From NCBI GenBank assembly GCA_018992685.1, contig JACVGT010000002.1:16294-80293 (forward strand): 64,000 nt of DNA, written 5' to 3'. The first letter of the stretch is position 1. Every line of letters begins with the position of its first letter. This stretch comes from Theionarchaea archaeon. GTDB taxonomy: Archaea; Methanobacteriota_B; Thermococci; Methanofastidiosales; SZ-28-30. The position numbers and the translations under genes were made by a program. Shown here in pieces: positions 26,428 through 36,016 of this stretch. Below the pieces are notes generated by a model, which saw nothing but the letters and a program-made list of their open reading frames with translations, made no database searches and was not told where the DNA came from.

Positions 26428-27306
26428 ATGACCGAAAAATCTCTTCCATCGCAGCATGAGACGCTGGCCCTCAAGTACTCACCGGAGCTGTACTACGCGG
26501 AGACAAGAGATCCTTTCAAAGATGTTTGCTCTGACGATTTTGGAGGGATTTACTGGAGAGCTGTAGAGAGCTCGGTTGCTTGGGCTGACGTGTGTATCCA
26601 GTACCTCCTGTATTTCAAAGAGCAGCACTGGGTCCCCAGTCCCCTTGATGGAATTCTGAGTAAGCTAGCGGGGAAGGGGGGAAAACTGCCTGGTAATCAC
26701 CCCAATGACTATGCTCCCATTTTTCTCTACTTCAAGGATGGACATCCAGTCAGAGCCGTCTTTGACGTCTGCCACTATGAGGCTGTGGGAGTTCTGGCTG
26801 AAGGCTCTGGATTTCTTCCTCCTGATTCGAAGCTGAAATTCCAGATAACAAACTTCTACAGAGGGCTCAGGCCATTGACAGAGAGTGAAGACCTTACCTA
26901 TCTTCAAGAAAGTTTTGTTCCCCGTCTTTTGAGTCAGGAGCGTCTCGAAGATTGGTGGGAAGGGCTCACAGTTTCTGGAACATTTCAGGAGGCTGCAAAG
27001 CTCATAATCAGAGAGAAGATCCATAATCCGTTCCAGGAAATATCCACCTTTCGCGACATTGGAAGTAAGCTTGGAAAAATCTTTGATTTAATATTCCGTT
27101 CGACAGAGAACATACCTGTGATTAGAGTCTCGACTGGGGATACAGGAATTGTTTCCGAGATACAGGAAAAAATGCCTGATAGAGACGATATTTCTGAAGA
27201 AGATATCAAAGGAGTACTGAGATTTGCAGAAGAGCATGTCTTGGAGGATCCTCATGCATCAAACTATCTCCCTGTGGGGAGACACGACAAAGCATACCCT
27301 ATGTGA
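26428..27306 (+). CDS. Hypothetical protein with a VPS62-like N-terminal motif
   Basis: 292 residues, soluble. The opening LALKYSPELYYAET and the later NDYAPIFLYFKDGHPVRAVFDVCHYEAVG resemble the beta-rich VPS62/DUF946-type fold, where a YAP-L-F motif recurs, but the match is weak. The C-terminal third is helical and acidic. It starts 77 bases after the DUF1624 gene and may be cotranscribed. Function unknown. Confidence 0.55.
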   Translation: MTEKSLPSQHETLALKYSPELYYAETRDPFKDVCSDDFGGIYWRAVESSVAWADVCIQYLLYFKEQHWVPSPLDGILSKLAGKGGKLPGNHPNDYAPIFLYFKDGHPVRAVFDVCHYEAVGVLAEGSGFLPPDSKLKFQITNFYRGLRPLTESEDLTYLQESFVPRLLSQERLEDWWEGLTVSGTFQEAAKLIIREKIHNPFQEISTFRDIGSKLGKIFDLIFRSTENIPVIRVSTGDTGIVSEIQEKMPDRDDISEEDIKGVLRFAEEHVLEDPHASNYLPVGRHDKAYPM

Positions 27307-27355
27307 CGCTCTCAGAGCCAGCAGTGATCAAGAAACCACGCAGAAAACCTTCACT

Positions 27356-28048
27356 CTACTCGTCATCCCTGAAAGCGATCCTTTTGTATGGGTTCCCCCA
27401 CCGTTCGCAATAGAACACTGATTCTAGCGGAAATCGGGAAGGGCCCAACATTCTCGGGATTTTGGGAACACCAATGGACAAGGTGGCTACAGGTATCCAT
27501 GTGCGAGGGACACCAATTTTCTCACAGAGTAGTTCACACCGTCTCGGTTCCATGACAGGAAGGGCCTGGTATCCAGCGCCATACCCTAGTGCATGGGCAG
27601 CATACCACATGTTCAGAATCCCCATGGCGACTACAATAGACCCGAAGTACTCCAGCTCATAAATCAACGGGGAGTCATGGAACGTCTCACTTCCACAGCC
27701 GATAATCACGACGTCTGCATCTTGTGGGTACTCGAAGAGGTCGCCACGTCGCATGTCCTCAAACGTAGCTGGCCTGTTATGATCCGGCACATACCATATC
27801 CTGCCCTGAGTTATCTCATAGGGGGCTGACCCGAATAATTCGCTGGCTGCCTGCCTGGACACATCTGCCACGAATTTCTTTAGCTCCTGGTCTTCCCTAA
27901 TAACAACGTACCGCCACATTTGCATGTTTTCTGGGCTGGGAGCATATCGAGCAGCATCCAGGATTTTCTCCAGATCATCATCAGGGATCTTCTCTCCCGT
28001 GAAGTCCCGAATACTTCTTCTTGTTCTGACAGCTTCAAAGACATCCAT
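27356..28048 (-). CDS. Nitroreductase-family flavoprotein
   Basis: 230 residues. Family signature at the N-terminus: VRTRRSIRDFTGEKIPDDDLEKIL, then AARYAPSPENMQMWRYVVI for FMN binding. Later GILNMWYAAHALGYGAGYQ and TLSIGVPKI follow the usual nitroreductase layout. These enzymes use FMN and NAD(P)H to reduce nitroaromatics, quinones or other substrates. The ATG has GGAGG 7 bases upstream. Convergent with the VPS62-like gene. Confidence 0.92.
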   Translation of the reverse strand: MDVFEAVRTRRSIRDFTGEKIPDDDLEKILDAARYAPSPENMQMWRYVVIREDQELKKFVADVSRQAASELFGSAPYEITQGRIWYVPDHNRPATFEDMRRGDLFEYPQDADVVIIGCGSETFHDSPLIYELEYFGSIVVAMGILNMWYAAHALGYGAGYQALPVMEPRRCELLCEKIGVPRTWIPVATLSIGVPKIPRMLGPSRFPLESVFYCERWGNPYKRIAFRDDE

Positions 28049-28319
28049 AATGAATCCTCCTGTCGCTTGCTTGCAGGTGGCTCACAGACAATCCAACACT
28101 ATATAATAGTATGCATGACTCCGGTCGTGTCACGTACTTCCACAGTCATCCACTCCACAGCAACCCAAGAGGGAGGGAATGCGATCCGCTGAAAAGCCAG
28201 GAAGACAACTGCCACCTAGAAATGACCTGGGTCCTTCTCAGGGTTAAGAAAAGGAATCGACAGCATGCCAGAATCGTACCAACCCTTTTCTTGGATGCCC
28301 ACCAATAGCAGATGATACC

Positions 28320-28724
28320 ATGAATGATCAGGAACTGATGAGCGCAGCGAGAAAGGCAGTTGAAACCTCCTACTCCCCATACAGCATGATTCAGGTAGGT
28401 GCAGCCCTGATAACCAAGGGTAATGAAGTTTTCACCGGCTGTAACGTCGAAAATGTCTCCTACTCACTTTCCATGTGCGCAGAGAGGATTGCTGTCTTCA
28501 CCGCGGTTCTGCACGGAATGAAACCAGGAGAACTCACGAAGATTGCGGTGGCGGGAAAGACCTCAGATGGCCAATGGCAGTCCTGTCCCCCCTGCGGGGC
28601 GTGCAGGCAGGTCATTTGGGAATTCGCTGAAAGCCCTGAAACTCCCATCATATACCAGGATAGAGAAGAGGTGAAATCTAAGTCCATTGGCGAACTGCTC
28701 CCCGATGGGTTTGACCTCAGGTGA
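28320..28724 (+). CDS. cdd: Cytidine deaminase
   Basis: 134 residues, the normal length for the tetrameric family. Zinc site: CAERIAVF supplies the Cys and the catalytic Glu, and CPPCGACRQV the other two Cys. The substrate loop GCNVENVSY is present. It converts cytidine/deoxycytidine to uridine/deoxyuridine in pyrimidine salvage. Convergent with hutI, the stops being only 6 bases apart. Confidence 0.96.
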   Translation: MNDQELMSAARKAVETSYSPYSMIQVGAALITKGNEVFTGCNVENVSYSLSMCAERIAVFTAVLHGMKPGELTKIAVAGKTSDGQWQSCPPCGACRQVIWEFAESPETPIIYQDREEVKSKSIGELLPDGFDLR

Positions 28725-28730
28725 TCCAGC

Positions 28731-29921
28731 CTATCTTTCATATACTACTTTACCTTTCTTTACTACCATGTCGACCAGGTTGATCCCAAAGTGGTATCCC
28801 ATGTGTTTGTAATTGGGTATATCCAGAACAATGATATCAGCTTGGGTTCCCACTTCCAGCGACCCGATGTCCTCTCTGCCTACCGAATACGCAGCATTCA
28901 CCGTGGCTGCTGCAATAGCTTCAGCGGGAGTCATTCTCATTTTTATGCAGGCCAGACTGATCATGAACTGCATGGACTCTGTCATACAGTTGGGATTGAA
29001 GTCAGTAGCTAATCCCACAAGGGCTCCTGCTTCAATCATCCGCCGAGCATCAGGGTACTTCCCGTTCAAGACAAAAGGTGTTCCAGGCAGCAGTATCGCA
29101 GCAGTCTGGCTCTCTGCCAGGGTCTGGATGCCGGCTTCAGTGGTGTTCTCCAGATGATCTGCTGACAGACACTTCAGGTCAGCTGCCAGTTCAGCCCCTC
29201 CAGAAGAGAATTCATCCACGTGCAGACGAGGACGCAACCCATGATGTCGGGCAGCCTCAACAATCTCTCTTGTCTGTGCAAATGAAAATACTCCTTCTTC
29301 ACAGAAAACATCCACAAATTCTGCCAGTGGAGCTGCATGTGGAAGGATATTCTCAATTACGTACTGCGTATAGTCTCCAGAGTACCCTTTTGGTACAGCG
29401 TGGACCAAATAAGTAGGTATGCGTTCGACACAGTGCTCAATCTCGCCAATGCATTCCAGTGATTTGACTTCTGTTTCCAGATCAAGGCCATACCCTGACT
29501 TTGCTTCAATCGTGGTGGTTCCGTACTGCAGCATGCGGGTCAATGTCTTCACTGCACGCTTCTTCAGTTCCTCTTTGGTGGCCTTCCGTGTCTTATCAAC
29601 GGTATAGTAGATTCCTCCTCCAGCTTTCATAATTTCCATGTATGGCTTCCCTTCAATCTTCATTTGGAACTCTTCTTCACGAGTTCCATCGAAAATCAAG
29701 TGAGTATGGGGGTCTACAAATCCTGGCATGACTACTTTTCCCTCTGCATCAATGACCTCTCCTGCACAATCAATGCGTGACGACTTTCCTACTGCAGCTA
29801 TGGTCTCTCCTTCTACAGCGACTGCACCCTTCTGTATGATAGACAGGTCTCTCATTCTCTCTTTTCTTCTGGGTCCACCTCTTAGCGTGAGGAGCTCTGA
29901 TGCATTCTTGATGACGAGCAT
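28731..29921 (-). CDS. hutI: Imidazolonepropionase
   Basis: Amidohydrolase of 396 residues. Metal motif DPHTHLIFDG near 75, family block AGGGIYYTVDKTRKAT, TTTIEAKSGYG, LHVDEFSSGG, LSADHLENT and ATDFNPNC, all matching HutI. It hydrolyses 4-imidazolone-5-propionate to N-formimino-glutamate in histidine breakdown. The ATG at 29921 is chosen: an AGGTGG is 5 bases away, and the upstream extension to 30044 looks non-coding. No hutH, hutU or formiminoglutamate hydrolase lies in the window, so the pathway must be completed elsewhere. Confidence 0.93.
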   Translation of the reverse strand: MLVIKNASELLTLRGGPRRKERMRDLSIIQKGAVAVEGETIAAVGKSSRIDCAGEVIDAEGKVVMPGFVDPHTHLIFDGTREEEFQMKIEGKPYMEIMKAGGGIYYTVDKTRKATKEELKKRAVKTLTRMLQYGTTTIEAKSGYGLDLETEVKSLECIGEIEHCVERIPTYLVHAVPKGYSGDYTQYVIENILPHAAPLAEFVDVFCEEGVFSFAQTREIVEAARHHGLRPRLHVDEFSSGGAELAADLKCLSADHLENTTEAGIQTLAESQTAAILLPGTPFVLNGKYPDARRMIEAGALVGLATDFNPNCMTESMQFMISLACIKMRMTPAEAIAAATVNAAYSVGREDIGSLEVGTQADIIVLDIPNYKHMGYHFGINLVDMVVKKGKVVYER

Positions 29922-30012
29922 GATTCCACCTACAAACCAGGTACCTATAACAGTTTTGCCGGAGCCAAAGCCAGAGATTCGATCATCTGCAGATGTGACT
30001 CTTCCAGCAGAG

Positions 30013-30576
30013 TTACACCTTCGTGGTCTCGGGCATGAATTCATTCTCCAGAATGCTCATCATGATAAAATCATGATAGTGATGGTCGTAGTAGTACCCA
30101 TCCCTTTGAATACCTTCCGTTTCGAACCCAACTTTCTGGTAGAATTGTACCGCTCTCTCGTTGAAGCCTACCACCCCAACAGCTACCCTGTGGAAATTCA
30201 AGTATCCAAACGCATAGTCAAGCAGAAGGAGTATGGCTTCTGTCCCGTATCCCTTTCCCCAGCAATCTTTCTCTCCAATAATGAGTGTTAGATCCGTAGT
30301 CCTCCAGAAATGGAACATTCTCAAAAGGCCTGCTTCTCCGATGACGCGATCATTTTCTTTCAAGACTACAGAAAACCATACTCTCTCTTTTTCGGTGGAT
30401 ATCTTTTTCAAGAATTCTGTGGCCTGGCTCATGTTCATGGGCAGAACCTCACCAGTTAGCTTCCGTATCTCAGAATCATTTGCCCACTGACACAATAGCG
30501 GGAGGTCATCTGGCTCCATGGCTCTGAGGAAGATTTTTTCTCCCACAAGAAAAGGATTATGAATGTTCTCTGACAT
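30013..30576 (-). CDS. GNAT-family N-acetyltransferase (RimJ/RimL type)
   Basis: 187 residues. FLRAMEPDDLPLLCQWAND at the N-terminus, then VIGEAGLLRMF, LTLIIGEKDCWGKGYGTEAI (acetyl-CoA loop) and GFNERAVQFYQKVGF are standard RimJ/RimL features. The ATG at 30576 has AAGGGGAA upstream, better than the alternative at 30600. Substrate unknown: ribosomal proteins, amines or antibiotics in different relatives. Confidence 0.9.
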   Translation of the reverse strand: MSENIHNPFLVGEKIFLRAMEPDDLPLLCQWANDSEIRKLTGEVLPMNMSQATEFLKKISTEKERVWFSVVLKENDRVIGEAGLLRMFHFWRTTDLTLIIGEKDCWGKGYGTEAILLLLDYAFGYLNFHRVAVGVVGFNERAVQFYQKVGFETEGIQRDGYYYDHHYHDFIMMSILENEFMPETTKV

Positions 30577-30860
30577 GGATTCCCCTTGATTGCTGTACAA
30601 AAAAACCTTTAGTTCGTCACGTCAGCTATGCCTGATGACCCACATTGTAGATCAATACAACCGTAATCTCCCGGTTCTTTGCTGTTCACCCCTGAAACCC
30701 TTGACACTCTTTGTGGATTCTTTTCTTGAAATTGCTCATTCGATTCACGGTGGATAATTCTGGAGCACAAGAAAAACACTGGACGATTCTCAAGGGTTGT
30801 GACCTCCATCCTAGCAGGATGAACCAGAAGAGTCATATATAGTGGTGGAGAATATGCTGC

Positions 30861-31907
30861 ATGAAGAACAGGTTACGTGTGATCACATTCATTTTGATGG
30901 TTCTCGCGGTGGCAGCCGCATCTGATTTGTCTCTTGTACAAGGAGATTCTGTGGGAAAAAATGTGCCCAGAGAAGACAGATGGGGAATATACGCTTTAGA
31001 TCTTGCCACTGAGGAGATTTCTTTAATTTACAGCTCTCCCATGAAGATATCTGGACTCCAATTGAATGGGAAGGGAGATACTTTTGTCTTTTCTCAGGCA
31101 TTCGGTGATGCGAGTGGTCAGGAGGAGATTTGCAGCATACGAAGTGATGGAGAAAACGTCAGAAGATTGACCAACAACACTCTCATGGATACGTATCCTT
31201 GTTGGTCACCTGATGGCAAGAAGATTGCATTTCTTTCCTTCAGGGATACTCTGGACATCTATGTCATGAATCAGGACGGGAGTGAGGTGACCCTCCTGTA
31301 TGATTCGGGCTCCCATGACGGGGACATCCACTGGGCTGGTGAGACTATTGTCTTTACCAGGGACAACCGGATATGGATGATGAACCAGGATGGAACAGGT
31401 GCCCGTCCTGTAACTGATCCACCCCGTGCAGGGGAATGGGGAAAGGCTGTCCTTCCTTTTGGAGATTACGATCCCCGACTGAGTCCTGATGGTAAAAGAA
31501 TTGTCTTCGAACGGTTGGTTGATGATGAGACTCGCCACGGTAACTACAATCTGTACTGCATCAGTATTGATTCTTCTTCAGAACAGGCCCTGACCTCCAC
31601 AGGGTACACTCAGGGAATGGCAACCTGGTCTCATGACGGAAGCAGAATAGCCTATGTGGTCACAGCAGTTGGAGAAAAGGGCGTATACCGCATCTACATG
31701 ATGAACGCGGATGGAACGGACCAGAGTGATGTGACGCCTGAGTACTTCCCCGAGGCATTTCTCTGCCATGCAGGATGGTTTTCCCCTGATGACACGGTCT
31801 TCTTCTTCGTGGGAGAATGGTGGGAAGGAGAATCGGCATGGGGGATAGGGTTGACAGTAGCTGGATTGCTACTGTTGCTGATAATGAGGACTCATCTCGC
31901 ACGATGA
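30861..31907 (+). CDS. Exported TolB-like beta-propeller protein with C-terminal membrane anchor
   Basis: 348 residues. A signal peptide covers residues 1-28. The propeller blades carry the TolB/PD40 repeat, for example CWSPDGKKIAFLSFRDTLDIY, VMNQDGSEV, RLSPDGKRIVFERL and TWSHDGSRIAYVV. It ends in a transmembrane span (GIGLTVAGLLLLLIM) and a short basic tail. Probably surface-exposed and protein-binding. TATA box CATATATAG at 30834-30842. A TolB-like remnant of the same type lies at 61352-61543. Confidence 0.85.
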   Translation: MKNRLRVITFILMVLAVAAASDLSLVQGDSVGKNVPREDRWGIYALDLATEEISLIYSSPMKISGLQLNGKGDTFVFSQAFGDASGQEEICSIRSDGENVRRLTNNTLMDTYPCWSPDGKKIAFLSFRDTLDIYVMNQDGSEVTLLYDSGSHDGDIHWAGETIVFTRDNRIWMMNQDGTGARPVTDPPRAGEWGKAVLPFGDYDPRLSPDGKRIVFERLVDDETRHGNYNLYCISIDSSSEQALTSTGYTQGMATWSHDGSRIAYVVTAVGEKGVYRIYMMNADGTDQSDVTPEYFPEAFLCHAGWFSPDDTVFFFVGEWWEGESAWGIGLTVAGLLLLLIMRTHLAR

Positions 31908-31952
31908 GATGCAAAAGCGACAGGATACAACCGAGAAACAGAACGCATTCTA

Positions 31953-31966
31953 AGAAAAAGAAAAGG
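31953..31966 (-). terminator. T-rich terminator of the ThDP enzyme gene
   Basis: On the minus strand TTTTCTTTTTCTT occurs about 50 bases after the stop. Confidence 0.4.
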
Positions 31967-32016
31967 GAATACTTCCAGTGTATCTAACTCTGTGAATTCC
32001 TGATTCTCTAGACCTT

Positions 32017-33693
32017 TTAATGGACAACCCAGGGCAGCTTCTCGGGTGCAATCTCATGGAGTCTCATGGTGTGAGCATCAATAAAAGTTGGCTCGTCGGT
32101 CTTCAGTGCCATTTTCAAGGCTTCTTCAAATTCCCTGTCCGTCTCTGCAACAGAGGATGACAATCCCAGTGATTCTGCAACACCATCGTACTTCACCTCA
32201 GGCAAGTCCACTGAGAGGTACTTCTGTTCCTTCCGGTATTTCAAGTGGACCTTTATCCAGCCATACTCATTGTTATGGAAGAGAATGACCACAGCAGGAA
32301 TCTGTTCTCTCGCCACACTGGCGAGTTCAGCCATGCTGACCAACATGCTTCCGTCTCCTGTCAAAGAGATGATCCGCGACGAGGGACGTCCTTTATGTGC
32401 CCCTACGGCGCCCGGGATGGCATACCCCAGAGAACCAAACGCTCGGGGACTCAGGAACATCCTTCTCGCTCTGGAAGGATAAAATGAGGCAAAATACGGG
32501 GTAGGTGTTCCTGCATCAGCAACCAGAATCACGTCCTCAGGCAAAAGCTTCTTACATGTTTTCACAACAGTCAGAGGATGTATGGATCTCGAAACACTCG
32601 GATCTGCCAGTTCAGCTTCTTTCCATGCAGTGATGGTTTCATTCAGCCTTTCACTTCTTCCTGCATCTTTTCTCATTTTCGTCTCCAGCCCTCGTACCAG
32701 AATCTCTAGGACGCTTCGTGCATCTCCCACCAGTCCGCAGCTCACATCGTAGTTTCTCCCTATCTCTTGAGGATCAATGTCTATTTGGATGATCTTTCTC
32801 CTTCCATCATTTGGAGGTGTGTGCCAGTGACTGGTGACGACAGAACCCGTCTGTGTTCCTACAAAGATCACCAGATCGGCCTCATTCAACATCACATTCG
32901 CAGCAGGACTTCCTCCATTCTCTCCCACCACTCCCGCGCTGAGTGGATGTTCCTCATCCATGCTCCCTTTGCCAGTTATGCTGGTTCCCACCAGGCTGCC
33001 CGTGATCACAGCAAACTCCTCAAGTGCCTCATACGCCTGGGAAAGGTGAATACCTCCGCCTGCCACCACGAAGGGAGTCTCCGATTCCATAATGATGTTC
33101 AGTGCTTCACTTACATCATCAGTGGAAGGACAAATCCGGACTGCAGGAAGGGATGTATACAGCCTTCTGAATGCTTTCCTTTCTGCAGAACCCTCACAAC
33201 CAAGAACATCCATGGGAAAACTGATGTGGACTGCTCCTGGCTTTCCTGTGGTGGCTTCTCTGAAGGCATTTCTCACTGTTTCAGGTATCTTTTCCGCCTG
33301 AGTAACTACCGTGCTCCACTTGGTAGCATCTTCGAAAAAATGCACCTGATCCATTTCAGTGAGCACGGCCTTTCCTTTCCCTGCAACTGGTATGTCTGTG
33401 TTTATGGCAACCATTGGCAGTGATGAATAATGAGCTTCATACAACCCAGGTATAATATACGATGCTCCTCCGCCGGAAGGTCCTTCACACACGCCCGGCC
33501 TGTTGGTGATCCTGGCATAGGCATCTGCCATGTATGCTGCATTTCGTTCATCGGTGGCCAACACGTGGCAGATTTCATCCTCCGCATCATACAGGGCCTC
33601 GTAAAGATCCAGGCTGGTATCTCCTGGCAGTCCAAAAATGTACCTCACTTCGTGCTCTATCAACGATTCAACCAGAAGTGCAGCTCCTTTCAT
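32017..33693 (-). CDS. Thiamine-diphosphate enzyme of the acetolactate synthase family
   Basis: 558 residues in three domains: an N-terminal PYR domain with the catalytic Glu (ATDERNAAYMADAYAR), a central domain, and a C-terminal PP domain with the ThDP motif GDGSMLVSMAELASVAREQ...NN. The family includes acetolactate synthase, 2-oxo-acid decarboxylases and oxidases. No small regulatory subunit or other branched-chain genes are nearby, so a catabolic 2-oxo-acid role is as likely as valine synthesis. The ATG at 33693 has GGAGG 11 bases upstream; the frame is open to 33723. Confidence 0.85.
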   Translation of the reverse strand: MKGAALLVESLIEHEVRYIFGLPGDTSLDLYEALYDAEDEICHVLATDERNAAYMADAYARITNRPGVCEGPSGGGASYIIPGLYEAHYSSLPMVAINTDIPVAGKGKAVLTEMDQVHFFEDATKWSTVVTQAEKIPETVRNAFREATTGKPGAVHISFPMDVLGCEGSAERKAFRRLYTSLPAVRICPSTDDVSEALNIIMESETPFVVAGGGIHLSQAYEALEEFAVITGSLVGTSITGKGSMDEEHPLSAGVVGENGGSPAANVMLNEADLVIFVGTQTGSVVTSHWHTPPNDGRRKIIQIDIDPQEIGRNYDVSCGLVGDARSVLEILVRGLETKMRKDAGRSERLNETITAWKEAELADPSVSRSIHPLTVVKTCKKLLPEDVILVADAGTPTPYFASFYPSRARRMFLSPRAFGSLGYAIPGAVGAHKGRPSSRIISLTGDGSMLVSMAELASVAREQIPAVVILFHNNEYGWIKVHLKYRKEQKYLSVDLPEVKYDGVAESLGLSSSVAETDREFEEALKMALKTDEPTFIDAHTMRLHEIAPEKLPWVVH

Positions 33694-33738
33694 GCTATCA
33701 CATTCCTCCTTTGGGGATTCCATTTAGAGACAGCCCCC

Positions 33739-33951
33739 TTAAAATGTTATTGCCATACTATTTTGGGAAATCTCCAGGTCAGGTGATCTGACAGAGACGC
33801 AGCAACCACCCATTACTGGAATCCTCACGAATCGCGAGGCCTCTGTGATGAAAACCTCCTTCAAAGCATCCAGCATCTCTAAGGAAACTCTGGAGGAAGG
33901 AATACACACCATCACACACTCTAATCTGCAAAAGAACCTGAAGAAGAGCAT
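33739..33951 (-). CDS. Small hypothetical protein upstream of the ThDP enzyme
   Basis: 70 residues from the ATG at 33951, preceded by GGAGATGAG. After a Phe/Cys-rich start it reads SRVSLEMLDALKEVFITEAS and ends with MGGCCVSVRSPDLEIS. No family recognised. It ends 45 bases before the ThDP gene in the same direction and may be its operon leader gene. Coding status is uncertain because of the short length. Confidence 0.4.
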   Translation of the reverse strand: MLFFRFFCRLECVMVCIPSSRVSLEMLDALKEVFITEASRFVRIPVMGGCCVSVRSPDLEISQNSMAITF

Positions 33952-34029
33952 ATTCTCATCTCCATACAATCATGCCCGGGAATTTTTCCATGTTCTCACA
34001 AGATGACCCCTGCTGATACCTTTCACTGA

Positions 34030-34059
34030 GTTTAATATAGTGTTACCAGAATATTCTGG
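34030..34059 (+). promoter_or_regulatory. TATA box with adjacent palindromic operator before the symporter genes
   Basis: TTTAATATAG (34031-34040) is a TATA candidate. The perfect 14-bp palindrome CCAGAATATTCTGG (34046-34059) lies just downstream, where a repressor would block transcription start. The first gene begins at 34177, so the leader is about 115 bases. Confidence 0.5.
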
Positions 34060-34176
34060 GAAAATTCATAAGAACTTCCATTCCCTCTGCTGAATGAGGA
34101 TGATCCTGACAGTAAATGCTGCAGGTGACACAAACACCATAGTGTCAAAACACAGATGAGGAAAGGAGGACTGAAA

Positions 34177-34434
34177 ATGAAGGATTTTTGGTTTGCCAAA
34201 AAGAAAGCAGTGACGGCTATGATTATCTATGCTGTCGTTTTCTTCCTGGTATTGTATGAATATCCAATGCTGGGTTGGTTCGACAGTCCAACGCTGACTG
34301 CTGGAATGCCTACTTTTGTCCTGTACATTTGGATCTTGAATGTACTGTACATTGTCTTGACTGGAGCTGTGGTCATGTGGATGTTCAAGAACGCAGACAG
34401 GATTGAGTGGAAAGGAGCACCTAAGGAGGGATAA
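34177..34434 (+). CDS. Small two-helix membrane protein, symporter partner
   Basis: 85 residues from the ATG at 34177, with GGAGG 7 bases upstream. Two transmembrane helices (about 13-30 and 45-70) and charged ends (start MKDFWFAKKK, end DRIEWKGAPKEG). Small two-helix proteins (DUF3311/DUF485 type) often precede sodium:solute symporters and probably form a small subunit. The symporter ATG follows 2 bases after this stop. Confidence 0.7.
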   Translation: MKDFWFAKKKAVTAMIIYAVVFFLVLYEYPMLGWFDSPTLTAGMPTFVLYIWILNVLYIVLTGAVVMWMFKNADRIEWKGAPKEG

Positions 34435-34436
34435 GA

Positions 34437-35954
34437 ATGGAATCATGGGTTATTGTATTGCTCGGTCTTTTTGCTTACATCCTGGTGGCAGTCTACATCG
34501 GGCTCAGAGGCTATAAGACCACGAAGCACACGCTGGAAGACTACTTCCTGGGTGGTAGAGGAATTGGCGTCATTCTGCTGTTCTTCACCATGTACGCCAC
34601 GTACCAGAGTGCCTACATGTATATTGGTGTGACTGGATTCACGTATACGCATGGTATTGGTATCTGGTACTCGAATGTGGCCAACCTGATGTGGGGATTC
34701 CTGTTCCTCTTGATTGCCATCCCAATGTGGAAGCTGGGAAAGAACTTTGGCTACGTGACGCAGGCTGATTTCTTTGCCGACCGATTTGGCTCAGAGATTC
34801 TCAGACTGATCATTGCCTTGTGGATGATTCTGGGATTGACGCCATACATTGGTTCTCAAGTTCTGGCTACTGGAAGGACTCTGAATACCATCTCAGGTGG
34901 TGTTCTCACTCTTGGCGTGGCTGCTGCCCTTTACATCATTACAGTGATCATCTATACCAGTCTTGGAGGATTGAAAGGTGTGGTGTGGACTGATCTGATT
35001 CAGGGTCTACTCATGCTGATCTTTATCTGGCTGGGAGTCTTTGTACTGGTGGGAAAAGTAGGCGGGTTTGGAGCACTCTTTGAGCAGATCCAGGCTATCA
35101 AACCAGAACTGCTGACCATCCCGGGTCCAAAAGGACTCTTAACGCCGCGTGCATGGTTCGGGTTCCTGCTGGTGGATGCACTGGGAGGAATCATGTGGAT
35201 TCAAAACTGGATGCGATACTACGTCGGCAAGACCTGGAGAACAATGGCAATGATGTCATTCTTGGTTCCAATCGGGACAACCCTGACATTCCTGCCCGCA
35301 ATGCTGATCGGGCTGTCAGGTGTGATTCTGGAACCCGGACTGGCCTCAGGAGACGCAATCTTCCCCACTCTCATGGTGAATTACCTCCCCGTGTGGGTAG
35401 TCATGGGATTGATTGTGGGTCTGTTCGCAGCGTCCATGTCTACGGTGGATTCACTGTCACTGGCATTGTCAGCCAGTATATCCAAAGATATCTACGGACT
35501 GATCAAACCAGGTACTGACGAGGCGAAGTTGGTCAAGATGGGCCGCTTCTTGATTATTGCCGTGCTGGTGGCCGGTGGACTGGTAGGCTATGTTGCTGCT
35601 GGAACGTACATTGTGGTTCTGTTGACCTTGCTTTCTCTAGGCTTGAGTGCTGTGCTGTTCCCCGTGGCTGTGGCTGGTATCTACTGGAAGGGCGCCAACC
35701 GGTATGGAGCTATTGCAGGTATTCTCGTTGGTGCTGCAGTGGGTGTCAAGACCCTGCTCATTGGACCTGAGTTCTGGCTGGGTGTATACGGTGGATTGTG
35801 GGCTGTACTAGCCTGTGCTGTTGCACTGATAGTTGTCAGTCTCGTTACACCACACAGTGAGAAGGAGAAGAGAGCAGAGAGTAGGATTTCTGAGGCCCTG
35901 GCCTCTCCCGTCATAACCATGATGGACGTCTCAAAGGACTACAGTGCGAAGTAG
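34437..35954 (+). CDS. Sodium:solute symporter (SSS family)
   Basis: 505 residues, about 13 transmembrane segments. TLEDYFLGGRGIGVILLFFT near residue 30 is the family's N-terminal signature. Later LGGLKGVVWTDLIQGLLM and GLFAASMSTVDSLSLALSASISKDI give the sodium-site Ser residues and the SSS motif. It imports an organic solute with Na+. The substrate is unknown; the downstream amino-acid-type enzymes suggest an amino acid or small carboxylate. GGAGG lies 7 bases upstream of the ATG. Confidence 0.93.
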   Translation: MESWVIVLLGLFAYILVAVYIGLRGYKTTKHTLEDYFLGGRGIGVILLFFTMYATYQSAYMYIGVTGFTYTHGIGIWYSNVANLMWGFLFLLIAIPMWKLGKNFGYVTQADFFADRFGSEILRLIIALWMILGLTPYIGSQVLATGRTLNTISGGVLTLGVAAALYIITVIIYTSLGGLKGVVWTDLIQGLLMLIFIWLGVFVLVGKVGGFGALFEQIQAIKPELLTIPGPKGLLTPRAWFGFLLVDALGGIMWIQNWMRYYVGKTWRTMAMMSFLVPIGTTLTFLPAMLIGLSGVILEPGLASGDAIFPTLMVNYLPVWVVMGLIVGLFAASMSTVDSLSLALSASISKDIYGLIKPGTDEAKLVKMGRFLIIAVLVAGGLVGYVAAGTYIVVLLTLLSLGLSAVLFPVAVAGIYWKGANRYGAIAGILVGAAVGVKTLLIGPEFWLGVYGGLWAVLACAVALIVVSLVTPHSEKEKRAESRISEALASPVITMMDVSKDYSAK

Positions 35955-35972
35955 GACTCAGAATCTCTATCC

Positions 35973-35991
35973 ATATTTTTTTATTTTTTTG
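35973..35991 (+). terminator. Oligo-T terminator after the symporter
   Basis: Two runs of seven to eight T separated by a single A, about 20 bases after the stop. It separates the transporter pair from the genes that follow. Confidence 0.65.
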
Positions 35992-36016
35992 TTTCTTACT
36001 ATAAAAGGTGATTTCA

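Noticed and set aside
30609-30836. 75-codon minus-strand ORF before the TolB-like gene
   Set aside because: No ribosome site or conserved motif, and it overlaps the TATA region of the next gene.
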